Source: Actinocorallia aurantiaca
Lineage (GTDB): Bacteria > Actinomycetota > Actinomycetes > Streptosporangiales > Streptosporangiaceae
Length of the DNA stretch: 64,000 nt
Direction of reading: 5' to 3'
Assembly: GCF_039533685.1 (NCBI RefSeq)
Contig: NZ_BAAATZ010000012.1
Location: 62,001-126,000 of the forward strand
In this document: positions 53,483 through 60,665 of the stretch, one piece after another
How the letters are laid out: every line of letters begins with the position of its first letter
How positions within the stretch are numbered: position 1 is the first letter of the stretch
Program-made: the position numbers and the translations under genes
The notes under the pieces: generated by a model
Told to the model about the DNA's origin: nothing
The model's input: only the letters and a program-made list of their open reading frames with translations
The model's database searches: none

Positions 53483-53634
53483 CGGCTTCTCGGGACCCGA
53501 GGCGGCCCGCCCGGGGGCGGGTCAGCGCAAGTGGACCCGAGTGGCCCGTGCGGTCGCCAGGCCCCTCAACCCCGTAGAACGGCTTCGCAGAGCCCCGGAC
53601 GGCTCGCCCGGAGGTGGTTCAGCGGAGGTGGACC
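53431..53634. repeat. imperfect tandem direct repeat of about 100 bp
   Basis: Copy 1 (about 53431-53537) and copy 2 (about 53543-53634) share GGCCCGTGCGG, GGCCCCTC, CGGCTTC, CGCCCGG and TCAGCG...GTGGACC blocks in the same order, with small gaps. Copy 1 covers the 3' end of the hydrolase gene; copy 2 runs into the 3' end of the SDR gene. Copy 1 contains a GC hairpin (53505-53522) that may terminate the hydrolase transcript. Confidence 0.5.
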
Positions 53635-54269
53635 TCCGGCAGGGAGCGGTGCGACCGGGGCTCGGCCAGGTGGGCGACCGTGGCGGCGATCTCCTCGCGC
53701 TCCTCCGGGCTCCTGACGGCGCCGTGGACGACCAGGAGGCACGGGTGCACGGGCTCGTCGCGCAGCTCCTCGTGGGCGGACAGGACCAGCGCCCTGGCCG
53801 CCGCGCAGCCCGCCGCCCAGGCGCCCCGCCCGGCGGCGGGAGTGACGGCGGAGCCCCCCGTCAGCTGGACGAGGGTGCCGCCGCCGGTGGCCCGCAGAGC
53901 GCGGATGCCGGTGTTCAGGAAGACGTAGGTCTGCTCGGCGACGGCCGACCCCCAGCCCTGGAAGTCGGCCGGGTCCATGGTCTCCAGGGGCCCGCCCCAC
54001 TCCGGGGAGCCCTGCGGCGGCCGCTGGGGGTGGATGGCGTTCACGACGAGGTCGAGGCCCCCGTGCTCCTCCACCGCGATCTCCAGCGCGGCGGCCAGCG
54101 TCCGGGGCTTGGCGGCGTCGGCCTTCAGGGCCAGCGCGCCCCGCTCGGCGACGGCCGTGAGCGTCTCGTCGGAACGGGCCACGGCGGCCACCTGCCACCC
54201 GTCCTCCAGCAGACGGGCGGCTATCGCCCCACCGATGTTGCGGGCCCCGAGGATCACTGCACTGCGCAC
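53619..54269 (-). CDS. SDR-like Rossmann protein lacking the catalytic Tyr-Lys
   Basis: The 216-aa product has a short-chain dehydrogenase fold with a nucleotide-binding loop (AVILGARNIGGAIAARLL), LDLVVNAIHPQ in place of the NNAG strand, and GGTLVQLTGGS. The active-site position reads RGAWAAGCAAARALV, so the usual YxxxK is missing and normal SDR chemistry is unlikely. It is the last gene of the large right-hand operon, 13 nt after the SRPBCC gene. It may be a binding or regulatory subunit, or a reductase with other chemistry. Confidence 0.82.
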   Translation of the reverse strand: MRSAVILGARNIGGAIAARLLEDGWQVAAVARSDETLTAVAERGALALKADAAKPRTLAAALEIAVEEHGGLDLVVNAIHPQRPPQGSPEWGGPLETMDPADFQGWGSAVAEQTYVFLNTGIRALRATGGGTLVQLTGGSAVTPAAGRGAWAAGCAAARALVLSAHEELRDEPVHPCLLVVHGAVRSPEEREEIAATVAHLAEPRSHRSLPEVHLR

Positions 54270-54282
54270 GGGAGGACCTTAC

Positions 54283-54726
54283 TCACCTCGCGGCGAGGGC
54301 GTCACGTTCGATGCCTTCCAGCATCTCGGTGCAGTTCTCCTTCAGGGAGCGCTGCGCCACCGGGTTGAGCATCTGCGCCAGCAGCGGGATCCCGATCTCG
54401 AAGTCGATGGTGAGGGCGACGTGCGTGCGCCCGCCGGGCTCCTCCGTGACCCGCCAGGCCCCCTCGAACAGCTCCATGTCCCCGCTGAGCTGCTGGAAGG
54501 ACATGACGCGTTCCGCGTGGTCGAGGGTCTCGCGCTCCTCCCACTCCAGGATCGAGCCCTTGAGCGTGATGGACCACCTGCTGCGCCGGGTCTCCTCGCC
54601 GGGCTCCAGCAGCTCGACCCACCGGACGCTCGACATCGACTCGGGGTAGCGCTCGATGTCGACGACGGTCCGCCAGACCCGGTCGGCAGGGGCCTGAATA
54701 TGCATGTCCACGACGATCTGCGGCAT
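54283..54726 (-). CDS. SRPBCC-family protein (polyketide cyclase/START-like)
   Basis: The 147-aa product shows the SRPBCC ligand-binding fold from its first residues: MPQIVVDMHIQAPADRVWRT, VDIERYPESMSSVRWVELLE, ERVMSFQQLSGDMELFEGAW, THVALTIDFEIGIPLLAQML and the C-terminal helix RSLKENCTEMLEGI. Members hold hydrophobic ligands, and some are aromatase/cyclases or lipid carriers (coenzyme Q-binding COQ10 type). The start overlaps the preceding stop by one base (TGATG). In this operon it probably binds the lipid-like product or an intermediate. Confidence 0.88.
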   Translation of the reverse strand: MPQIVVDMHIQAPADRVWRTVVDIERYPESMSSVRWVELLEPGEETRRSRWSITLKGSILEWEERETLDHAERVMSFQQLSGDMELFEGAWRVTEEPGGRTHVALTIDFEIGIPLLAQMLNPVAQRSLKENCTEMLEGIERDALAAR

Positions 54727-55232
54727 CAGTGGGCCTCCTCGCTGGTCCATTCCCCGGGCAGGAAGCCCTCCACGCCGACGGAGTCGGCGAGTTTCAGCCA
54801 GTCCCTGGCGGTGGCGAGCGCCGGGAAGTAGCCGTCGGGCGACATCGGGTCCGGCACGTCTCCGACCAGTTCCCGCACCCCCTCGACGAGCCGTTCGGCG
54901 ATCCCGGCCAGCGCCGCGGCGTCCAGTTCGCGGGGCGAGCGGACCAGGGTCAGGCAGTCGTCGCCCAGCGGGTGGCCGGCGACCCCCTCCAGCGCCCAGG
55001 CGGCGCGCATCCTGGCAGGGGGGAGCGGCTTGCGGTGGCGCACCACGAGGTTGAGGACGACCGCGCAGTTCGTCCCGATGTTGCGGGCGGTGTGCCGGAC
55101 CAGTCCCTCCTGGCCGTCGGCGAGCGCGCCGCGCAGGTCCTCCAGCAGCGCGGTGAGCGGCATGCTGGTGCGCCAGATCGCCTGGCCCTTGCACCAGACG
55201 TAGCGCCTCGCGTCGACGTCGACCGCCTTCAT
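54726..55232 (-). CDS. unknown helical protein in the biosynthetic operon
   Basis: The 168-aa soluble protein has helices throughout (SMPLTALLEDLRGALADGQE, VLNLVVRHRKPLPPARMRAA, AALAGIAERLVEGVRELVG). It carries two Cys (YVWCKGQ, NIGTNCAV) and no recognisable motif. It overlaps the nucleotidyltransferase gene by 4 nt and the SRPBCC gene by one base. Its position directly after a nucleotidyltransferase suggests a partner of that enzyme, but this rests on context only. Confidence 0.75.
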   Translation of the reverse strand: MKAVDVDARRYVWCKGQAIWRTSMPLTALLEDLRGALADGQEGLVRHTARNIGTNCAVVLNLVVRHRKPLPPARMRAAWALEGVAGHPLGDDCLTLVRSPRELDAAALAGIAERLVEGVRELVGDVPDPMSPDGYFPALATARDWLKLADSVGVEGFLPGEWTSEEAH

Positions 55233-56233
55233 CCGACGACCCCCTCATCCCAGGCGAGCCCGGCCAGGCCCAGTTGGTACAGGCCGACCAGCAGTCCGGT
55301 CTCGGCGTCCGAGCAGTCCCGCCACTCGTCCCGTCCGGACAGTCCCCGCCAGGTCTCGGCCTCCTCGGCCGACAGCTCCCACATGCCTCCCCGCTCGGGG
55401 TCGAGCAGGAAGTGCTCCCTGCCTCCGGGAGAGTGCAGGGCCAGGTCTGGAGCGCTCCAGACCGCCCCGCCGGGGGCCCCGCCGCCCAGTTCGGCCACCA
55501 GGGACAGGGCGTCCTCGACGAACGCGGCCTCGTCCCCGGGTTCGGGAAGCGCGGAGAACCGGTCGTGGTGGACGCGCAGATCGGGCGCGGTGCCGATGAG
55601 CCGCTCCTGGAGCCACTTGTCCCCGGTGAACGGCACGCCGCGCCGGGCCAGGACCATGTGCAGGGTCTCCTCGACGGCCAGGCGCGCGTTGGTGGTGGCG
55701 GCCAGCGGCCGTCCCGCGTCCAGCGCCAGGCGGGCGATCAGCACCGACTCCCGGGCGCGCTCGGCGTACTCGCGGGCGAGCAGGCCCCGCGCCACGGCGA
55801 CGTCGACGCCCTCCAGCGGCGGGCCGTCGACCCGCAGCCCGAAGGCGAGGCGGTGCAGCAGTTTGAGCTGCTGCTCCTCCTCCTGGGTGCCGAACGAGCC
55901 CTGAAGCGGCGCGCCGGACTCCAGCGCCTCGGAGGCGTGCGCGAACAGCCTCGCCACGCCCTCGTGCGAGCGGGTCCAGGCGTCGACGCGGAGGGTCTTC
56001 ACCCAGTGCTCCAGCGGCACCCGCGAGGGGCTGGTGCCCGCGCCGACCACGACGACGTCGAAGTCGCTCAGCCGGTTGCCCAGGCCCCAGGCCAGGGAGC
56101 CGCCCGCGATGACGGTGTCGCCCTCCTCGCGCAGGTAGCCGACGCAGTCCAGCACGTCGGCCAGCCCCACCCCGTGGTAGCCGCGCAGCCGGTCGTCGAC
56201 CCGCTTCCAGCGCGCCTCTTCTTCCCCGCTCAA
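55229..56233 (-). CDS. nucleotidyltransferase-domain protein with HEPN-like helical part
   Basis: This is 334 aa from a TTG at 56233 with AGGAGG 4-5 nt before it, overlapping the TGA of the dikinase gene. The Pol-beta-type nucleotidyltransferase motif is GGSLAWGLGNRLSDFDVVVV (GS plus DxD). A helical region at about 115-215 (YAERARESVLIARLALDAGR, then TNARLAVEETLHMVLARRG) resembles the HEPN/kanamycin-nucleotidyltransferase C-terminal helices. It is predicted to move an NMP onto an acceptor. Given its place between a phosphotransferase and an acyl pathway, the acceptor could be the pathway intermediate. It could also act as a regulator of the operon. Confidence 0.8.
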   Translation of the reverse strand: MSGEEEARWKRVDDRLRGYHGVGLADVLDCVGYLREEGDTVIAGGSLAWGLGNRLSDFDVVVVGAGTSPSRVPLEHWVKTLRVDAWTRSHEGVARLFAHASEALESGAPLQGSFGTQEEEQQLKLLHRLAFGLRVDGPPLEGVDVAVARGLLAREYAERARESVLIARLALDAGRPLAATTNARLAVEETLHMVLARRGVPFTGDKWLQERLIGTAPDLRVHHDRFSALPEPGDEAAFVEDALSLVAELGGGAPGGAVWSAPDLALHSPGGREHFLLDPERGGMWELSAEEAETWRGLSGRDEWRDCSDAETGLLVGLYQLGLAGLAWDEGVVG

Positions 56234-58839
56234 CCGTCCTCCTTCTCGATCCTGACGACCCCGGTGCCCCCGTCGACGGTGAGGGTCATGCCGTCCTCGA
56301 CCCGCTCGGTCAGCCCCGGGATCTGCACGACGGTCGGCACGCCCAGCTCCCGCGCGACGATCGCGACGTGCGTGAGCGGGCTGCCGCGTTCGATGAGCAG
56401 CGCGGCCGCCGACGACAGCGCGCCCACCCAGCCCGGGTCGGTGCGGTAGGCGACCAGCACCCCGCCGCCGACGTCGCGCGGGCTGTCGACGACCCGGGCC
56501 CTCGCCGTGACGACGCCGGGGCTGCACGGGGTGCCGCGCAGCACGTCGGCGCCCTCCTCCCCGGCAGGGGCCGGGTCGGGGGTCTGCACGCCCCAGTAGA
56601 CGCTGCCGCGGGTGAGGAACCTGGGCGGCGGCGCGGGCATGAGCCGCTGCTTGGCCTGCTGCTTCTTGCGCAGCTCCGCCAGCGGGCGCAGCTCGCGGTG
56701 GTTCATGGTCCCGGCGTAGGCGGCGCGGATCTCCTCGAGTTTGAGGAAGAAGACGTCCCGCCGGGCGCCGAGCGCGCCGGCCGACTCCAGGTCGCGGCCC
56801 ATCGCCTTGAACATGCGGCGGGCCATGCCGAACGCCCTGGTCCGGGCGAAGCGGACGCGTTCGCGTTCGCGCAGCGCCTCCCTGACCTTGCCGCGCACCT
56901 TGTCGTAGACGAACAGCTTCGGCCCGTTCAGACGCTCGCGCAGGTAGGCGTCGGCGTCGTGCTCCGTCTGGGGCGCGGAGGCGACCCCGGCGATCAGCAG
57001 CGCGTCCTTGAGCATGGACATCAGCAGCGACGGGTCGTCGTGCAGGTCCGGCTCCTCCAGCTTGAGCTCGTTGGCGCTGCGGTAGCCGTACGCGGCCAGG
57101 AAGCCGTCGAGTTCGGCGCGCAGCCACTCCGCGTCCTCGCCCTCGGCGGCCCGCAGCCACTCCCAGAGCTCGTCCGCCGGGCTCTCGCGCACGGCTTCGG
57201 CCAGTTCGGGGCGCTCGGCGAGCCGCCCCGCCAGCTCGCCCAGCCGCCGCGCGGGCGCGGTGGACTCGACGTCGTCGCCGACCTTCACCGCCTCCCACAG
57301 GAACCATTCGGGGGCGTCGGGCAGCCACTCGGCGTTCAGCCCGTGGAGCACGCCGTACGAGAGCATGATCACGTTGTCGAGCACGGCGGTGGCGCCCCAC
57401 CTCGACAGGAGCCTCTCCTCCAGCCGGCGCAGGGCGCGGTCGACCTCGTGACCGGGGAGCGTGTCGTAGTCGACCGAGTCGAACTCCTCGTACGCCTGGT
57501 GGAAGTGGTCGGTGAAGGAGGCGACCGACCTGCGGACGGTGAAGAACATGCGCAGGAAGCGCAGCGCGACGCGCAGCCGTACGAGCCGTTCCCGCAGCGG
57601 GGACTCGATCGGGTGCTGGGCCAGCGCGAGCTCCTCGGAGGTCTCGCGGACGCCCATCGCCGCGGCGAGGATCTTCCGGTTGAGCGCGTACCCCGGCAGC
57701 AGCCTGATGATCTTGTACCAGTTGAGGACGTTGTAGTAGACCCGGCCGTCGAAGTAGCCCAGCATCTCGCCGAACACCCCGTCCATCTTCGCCAGGTCCC
57801 GGCGCGGCACCCCCAGCAGCCGCACGTAGTCGCGGTAGACCCGCTGGTAGACGTGGCGCGCGAAGCTGAAGGTCAGCGGGGCCGTGACCTCGCCGAACGA
57901 CTCGATGATGTTGGAGTTGTCCCACACCCGCACCTCCCCCTCGGCCTCGCGCAGGGTGGTGATCGGGCGGCTCTGCAGCACGTGGAAGACGCCGTCGCGC
58001 AGCGCCCACTCCACATCCTGCGGCGCGCCGAAGAGGTCCTCGATCTCCTCGGCGAGGTCGCCGAGCTCGCCGACCTGCTCGTTGGTCAGCGCGAACCGCT
58101 CCCGGGCGAACGACGAGACCGGGCTGAGCGCGGTCCCCCCGGGCCCGGCGTCGAGCCGCTCGGCCTTCTCCCCTATCACCGCGTCGCCGACGACCCGGGA
58201 CGGCCGGTCCAGGGTGAGGGTGTCGGCGTCGACCTGGCCCGAGACCAGGGTCTCCCCCAGCCCGTAGACGCAGCTGATGATCGCCCTGGAGCGGTCGCCC
58301 GAGACCGGGTCGGCGGTGAACATCACCCCGCTGACCTCCGCCGGGACCAGCTCCTGCAGGACGACGGCCAGGTCGATCCGGTCGGTGGGCAGGTCGTGCA
58401 GCCACCGGTAGACCAGGGACCGCGCCGAGTACGCCGAGGCCCAGCACTCCCGGACCTTCTCGGCCACGGCGTCGAAGCCCTCGACCCCCAGGAACGAGGA
58501 GTACTGGCCGGCGAAGGAGAAGTTCGGCAGGTCCTCGTCGGCGCCGGAGGAGCGCACCGCGACGGGGCCCTGCCCGATCTCGTCGTAGGCCCGCCAGATC
58601 GCCGACAGGGCGGGGCCGTCCAGCGGGGTCACCGAGAACGCCTTGGCGATGCGGGCCGACACCTCCCAGGCGTTGTCCGGGTCGAGGCCGGCCAGCAGCC
58701 CGGCCAGCTCCTGGCCCAGGCCCGAACGGTCCCGGAAGTCGCGCAGCACGTCCAGTCCGACCGCCGACCAGGCGGGGACCCTCAGGCCCGCCCCGGTCAG
58801 CCGCCGCAGGTTCTCTCCCTTGCCGCCGAGCGCGCTCAT
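56230..58839 (-). CDS. PEP-synthase/rifampin-phosphotransferase-like dikinase
   Basis: This is 869 aa from the ATG at 58839. The N-terminal ATP-grasp PPDK_N domain (about 1-310) has GGKGENLRRL, VAVRSSGADEDLPNFSFAGQY, VVLQELVPAEVSGVMFTADP and DVEWALRDG. A long helical middle domain covers about 320-770. The phosphohistidine swivel domain is at the C-terminus (GVVTARARVV, ERGSPLTHVAIVARELGVPT, with the catalytic His). PEP synthase would continue into a PEP-binding barrel, which is absent. The order ATP-middle-His is that of rifampin phosphotransferase. It should use ATP to phosphorylate an acceptor, releasing AMP and phosphate. Confidence 0.9.
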   Translation of the reverse strand: MSALGGKGENLRRLTGAGLRVPAWSAVGLDVLRDFRDRSGLGQELAGLLAGLDPDNAWEVSARIAKAFSVTPLDGPALSAIWRAYDEIGQGPVAVRSSGADEDLPNFSFAGQYSSFLGVEGFDAVAEKVRECWASAYSARSLVYRWLHDLPTDRIDLAVVLQELVPAEVSGVMFTADPVSGDRSRAIISCVYGLGETLVSGQVDADTLTLDRPSRVVGDAVIGEKAERLDAGPGGTALSPVSSFARERFALTNEQVGELGDLAEEIEDLFGAPQDVEWALRDGVFHVLQSRPITTLREAEGEVRVWDNSNIIESFGEVTAPLTFSFARHVYQRVYRDYVRLLGVPRRDLAKMDGVFGEMLGYFDGRVYYNVLNWYKIIRLLPGYALNRKILAAAMGVRETSEELALAQHPIESPLRERLVRLRVALRFLRMFFTVRRSVASFTDHFHQAYEEFDSVDYDTLPGHEVDRALRRLEERLLSRWGATAVLDNVIMLSYGVLHGLNAEWLPDAPEWFLWEAVKVGDDVESTAPARRLGELAGRLAERPELAEAVRESPADELWEWLRAAEGEDAEWLRAELDGFLAAYGYRSANELKLEEPDLHDDPSLLMSMLKDALLIAGVASAPQTEHDADAYLRERLNGPKLFVYDKVRGKVREALRERERVRFARTRAFGMARRMFKAMGRDLESAGALGARRDVFFLKLEEIRAAYAGTMNHRELRPLAELRKKQQAKQRLMPAPPPRFLTRGSVYWGVQTPDPAPAGEEGADVLRGTPCSPGVVTARARVVDSPRDVGGGVLVAYRTDPGWVGALSSAAALLIERGSPLTHVAIVARELGVPTVVQIPGLTERVEDGMTLTVDGGTGVVRIEKEDG

Positions 58840-60665
58840 GTCCGCACCACCTCCACCATCACCTCCGCCGGTTCCACCCCATCCTGGACGAACCTCACCG
58901 CCACCGTGCCCTTTCCGCCGCGATCGGCGGCGACCGTCGCGGTGCAGACGAGCCTGACGTCCAGTTCCGCCATCGCCGGGAAGCGCGCGTCGAGGCCCGT
59001 CACCGCCAGGTGCCCCGCCGGGATCCCGAAGTGGCGGGACATGGTCCACAGCGCGGACTGGCGGGCCGCCTCCACCAGCACCATGCCCGGGACGTGGTCC
59101 TGCGGGTGCTCGAACATCGCCGGGTTGGCCGGGTCGGCCACGACCCGCGCGGTGGTCTCGCCGCGCCGCCACACCAGGTCCGACAGCACGACGTTGCCGT
59201 CGTTGGCGCGCCCGACGTTGCGGGCGGAGGGGAACAGGCCGGTCCGCTCGGGGGCGCCGACCTCCTCGCCGAGCCCGTGGCGGGCGCGGCTCGTGGCGCG
59301 CAGCGCGCGCCAGGCGTCCTCGGACGTCCAGGAGCAGGACGAGGAGGCCCTGGCCAGTTCCTCGCCGTCCGGGGTGGTGATCCGGTAGTCCAGGGCCAGC
59401 CCGGAGGCGAAACGGCGGGTGACGTCCACCTCGATCCGCACCCGCCGGTGCCGGAGGGGCTCGGGGGCCGCGGTGAGCCTGCCCCTGAGCTCCCGCAGCA
59501 GGAAGCGGGAGTCCGGGGGCGCGCCGTGGTGGCCGTGGGCGAGGACGTAGCAGCCCTGGCGGCACAGCTCCAGCACAGGCAGGAGGTCGAGCCTCGACGC
59601 GGTCAGGTCGTTGTAGAAGCGGTGGGCCACGGGAAGCTCACCGGCCATCAGGACGCCTCCGGAGCCGGTGGCCACGTGATCGGTCAGGAACACCTCCCCT
59701 AGACCGTCCTTGTGCACCAGGGAGCCGGGGAGGGCGCGGTCGTGGCGCAGCGGCCGCGGTTCGCGTGCCGCGGCGCGGGATGCGGAGTGCTCCCACTGGG
59801 CGGTGGTGACGCCGGTGAGCAGCGCGGTCCTGTCGGGCACCGACGGGGTCATGGCGGCGGTGCCGAGCACCACCGAGTCCCAGGGCTCGTCCGCCTCGCC
59901 GCGCTCTCCGCGCTCGCGGGCCGACTCTCGGGACAGGTCGTGCGCCGGGCTGCGGCGGTACAGCTCCTCGACCAGCGTGCGCGCCTTCGCCTCCTGGTCG
60001 GCCCCCGCGACCAGGTCGGCGTAGACGCGGCGCCGGTCGGGCCCGTCCAGAAGGACGCCGAACTCGCGGACCAGGTCGGCCGGCTCGTCGGCGGTGTGCA
60101 CGAAGTTGACCAGGAAGTCGTCGTTGTCGAGCCGGTGCCGCAGCTGCCAGGGCTCGCGGCGGGCCGGGTCCGCCGGGCCCTTGAGGTTGCTCAGCCGCAG
60201 CGTCGCCGGGATCGGCGCCTCGGGCAGCCGCGCCACCAGCAGCAGGCTGTCGCCCGCGCGGACCAGCGCGTCGGCCAGGTCCCGGCGCTCCTTGGTGGCG
60301 ACGTTCCACTGGTACCACCACATCGCGCGGGTGCTGTGCCGGTCCAGGGCGACCGCCTCGGCCGCGACGATCACCGCGTCCTGCTCCAGCAGCCACTCCA
60401 GGGCCGCCTCCAGCCGCCGTCCGGCCACCGCGTCGGGCTTGAGCAGGAGCGTGGCGTGCCGGTCCAGCAGCGTCCACGGGTCGGGGACGACCGCCAGCAG
60501 GTCGTCCCAGCCGTCACGGAAGTAGCTGTCGACCGAGAACAGCGCCCGCTTGCGCGGCAGCGCCGAGAGCGCGGCCGGAACCGGTTCTGCGTGCTCTCCG
60601 CCGATCGTCATCTCGGGAATCTCCTCAGGAGCCCCGTCCAACCGGGTAACACTGGCCGCGGTCAT
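58836..60665 (-). CDS. nucleoside-diphosphate-kinase-like / AfsA hotdog fusion
   Basis: This is 609 aa from the ATG at 60665. Residues about 68-205 follow nucleoside diphosphate kinase: TLLLKPDAV, LKGPADPARR and FVHTADEPADLVREF, where His190 is at the place of the phospho-histidine. Residues about 305-600 are AfsA-like double hotdog: LPGSLVHKDGLGEVFLTDHV, AHRFYNDLTASRLDLLPVLE, and the second-half HPQDHVPGMVLVEAARQSA. AfsA condenses a beta-ketoacyl thioester with dihydroxyacetone phosphate in gamma-butyrolactone synthesis. A fusion to an NDPK-like domain is unfamiliar to me. It overlaps both neighbours by 4 nt. Confidence 0.85.
   Translation of the reverse strand: MTAASVTRLDGAPEEIPEMTIGGEHAEPVPAALSALPRKRALFSVDSYFRDGWDDLLAVVPDPWTLLDRHATLLLKPDAVAGRRLEAALEWLLEQDAVIVAAEAVALDRHSTRAMWWYQWNVATKERRDLADALVRAGDSLLLVARLPEAPIPATLRLSNLKGPADPARREPWQLRHRLDNDDFLVNFVHTADEPADLVREFGVLLDGPDRRRVYADLVAGADQEAKARTLVEELYRRSPAHDLSRESARERGERGEADEPWDSVVLGTAAMTPSVPDRTALLTGVTTAQWEHSASRAAAREPRPLRHDRALPGSLVHKDGLGEVFLTDHVATGSGGVLMAGELPVAHRFYNDLTASRLDLLPVLELCRQGCYVLAHGHHGAPPDSRFLLRELRGRLTAAPEPLRHRRVRIEVDVTRRFASGLALDYRITTPDGEELARASSSCSWTSEDAWRALRATSRARHGLGEEVGAPERTGLFPSARNVGRANDGNVVLSDLVWRRGETTARVVADPANPAMFEHPQDHVPGMVLVEAARQSALWTMSRHFGIPAGHLAVTGLDARFPAMAELDVRLVCTATVAADRGGKGTVAVRFVQDGVEPAEVMVEVVRT

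Noticed and set aside
56230..58839. Phosphoenolpyruvate synthase
   Set aside because: The PEP/pyruvate-binding barrel that should follow the His domain is missing; the His domain is at the C-terminus as in rifampin phosphotransferase.
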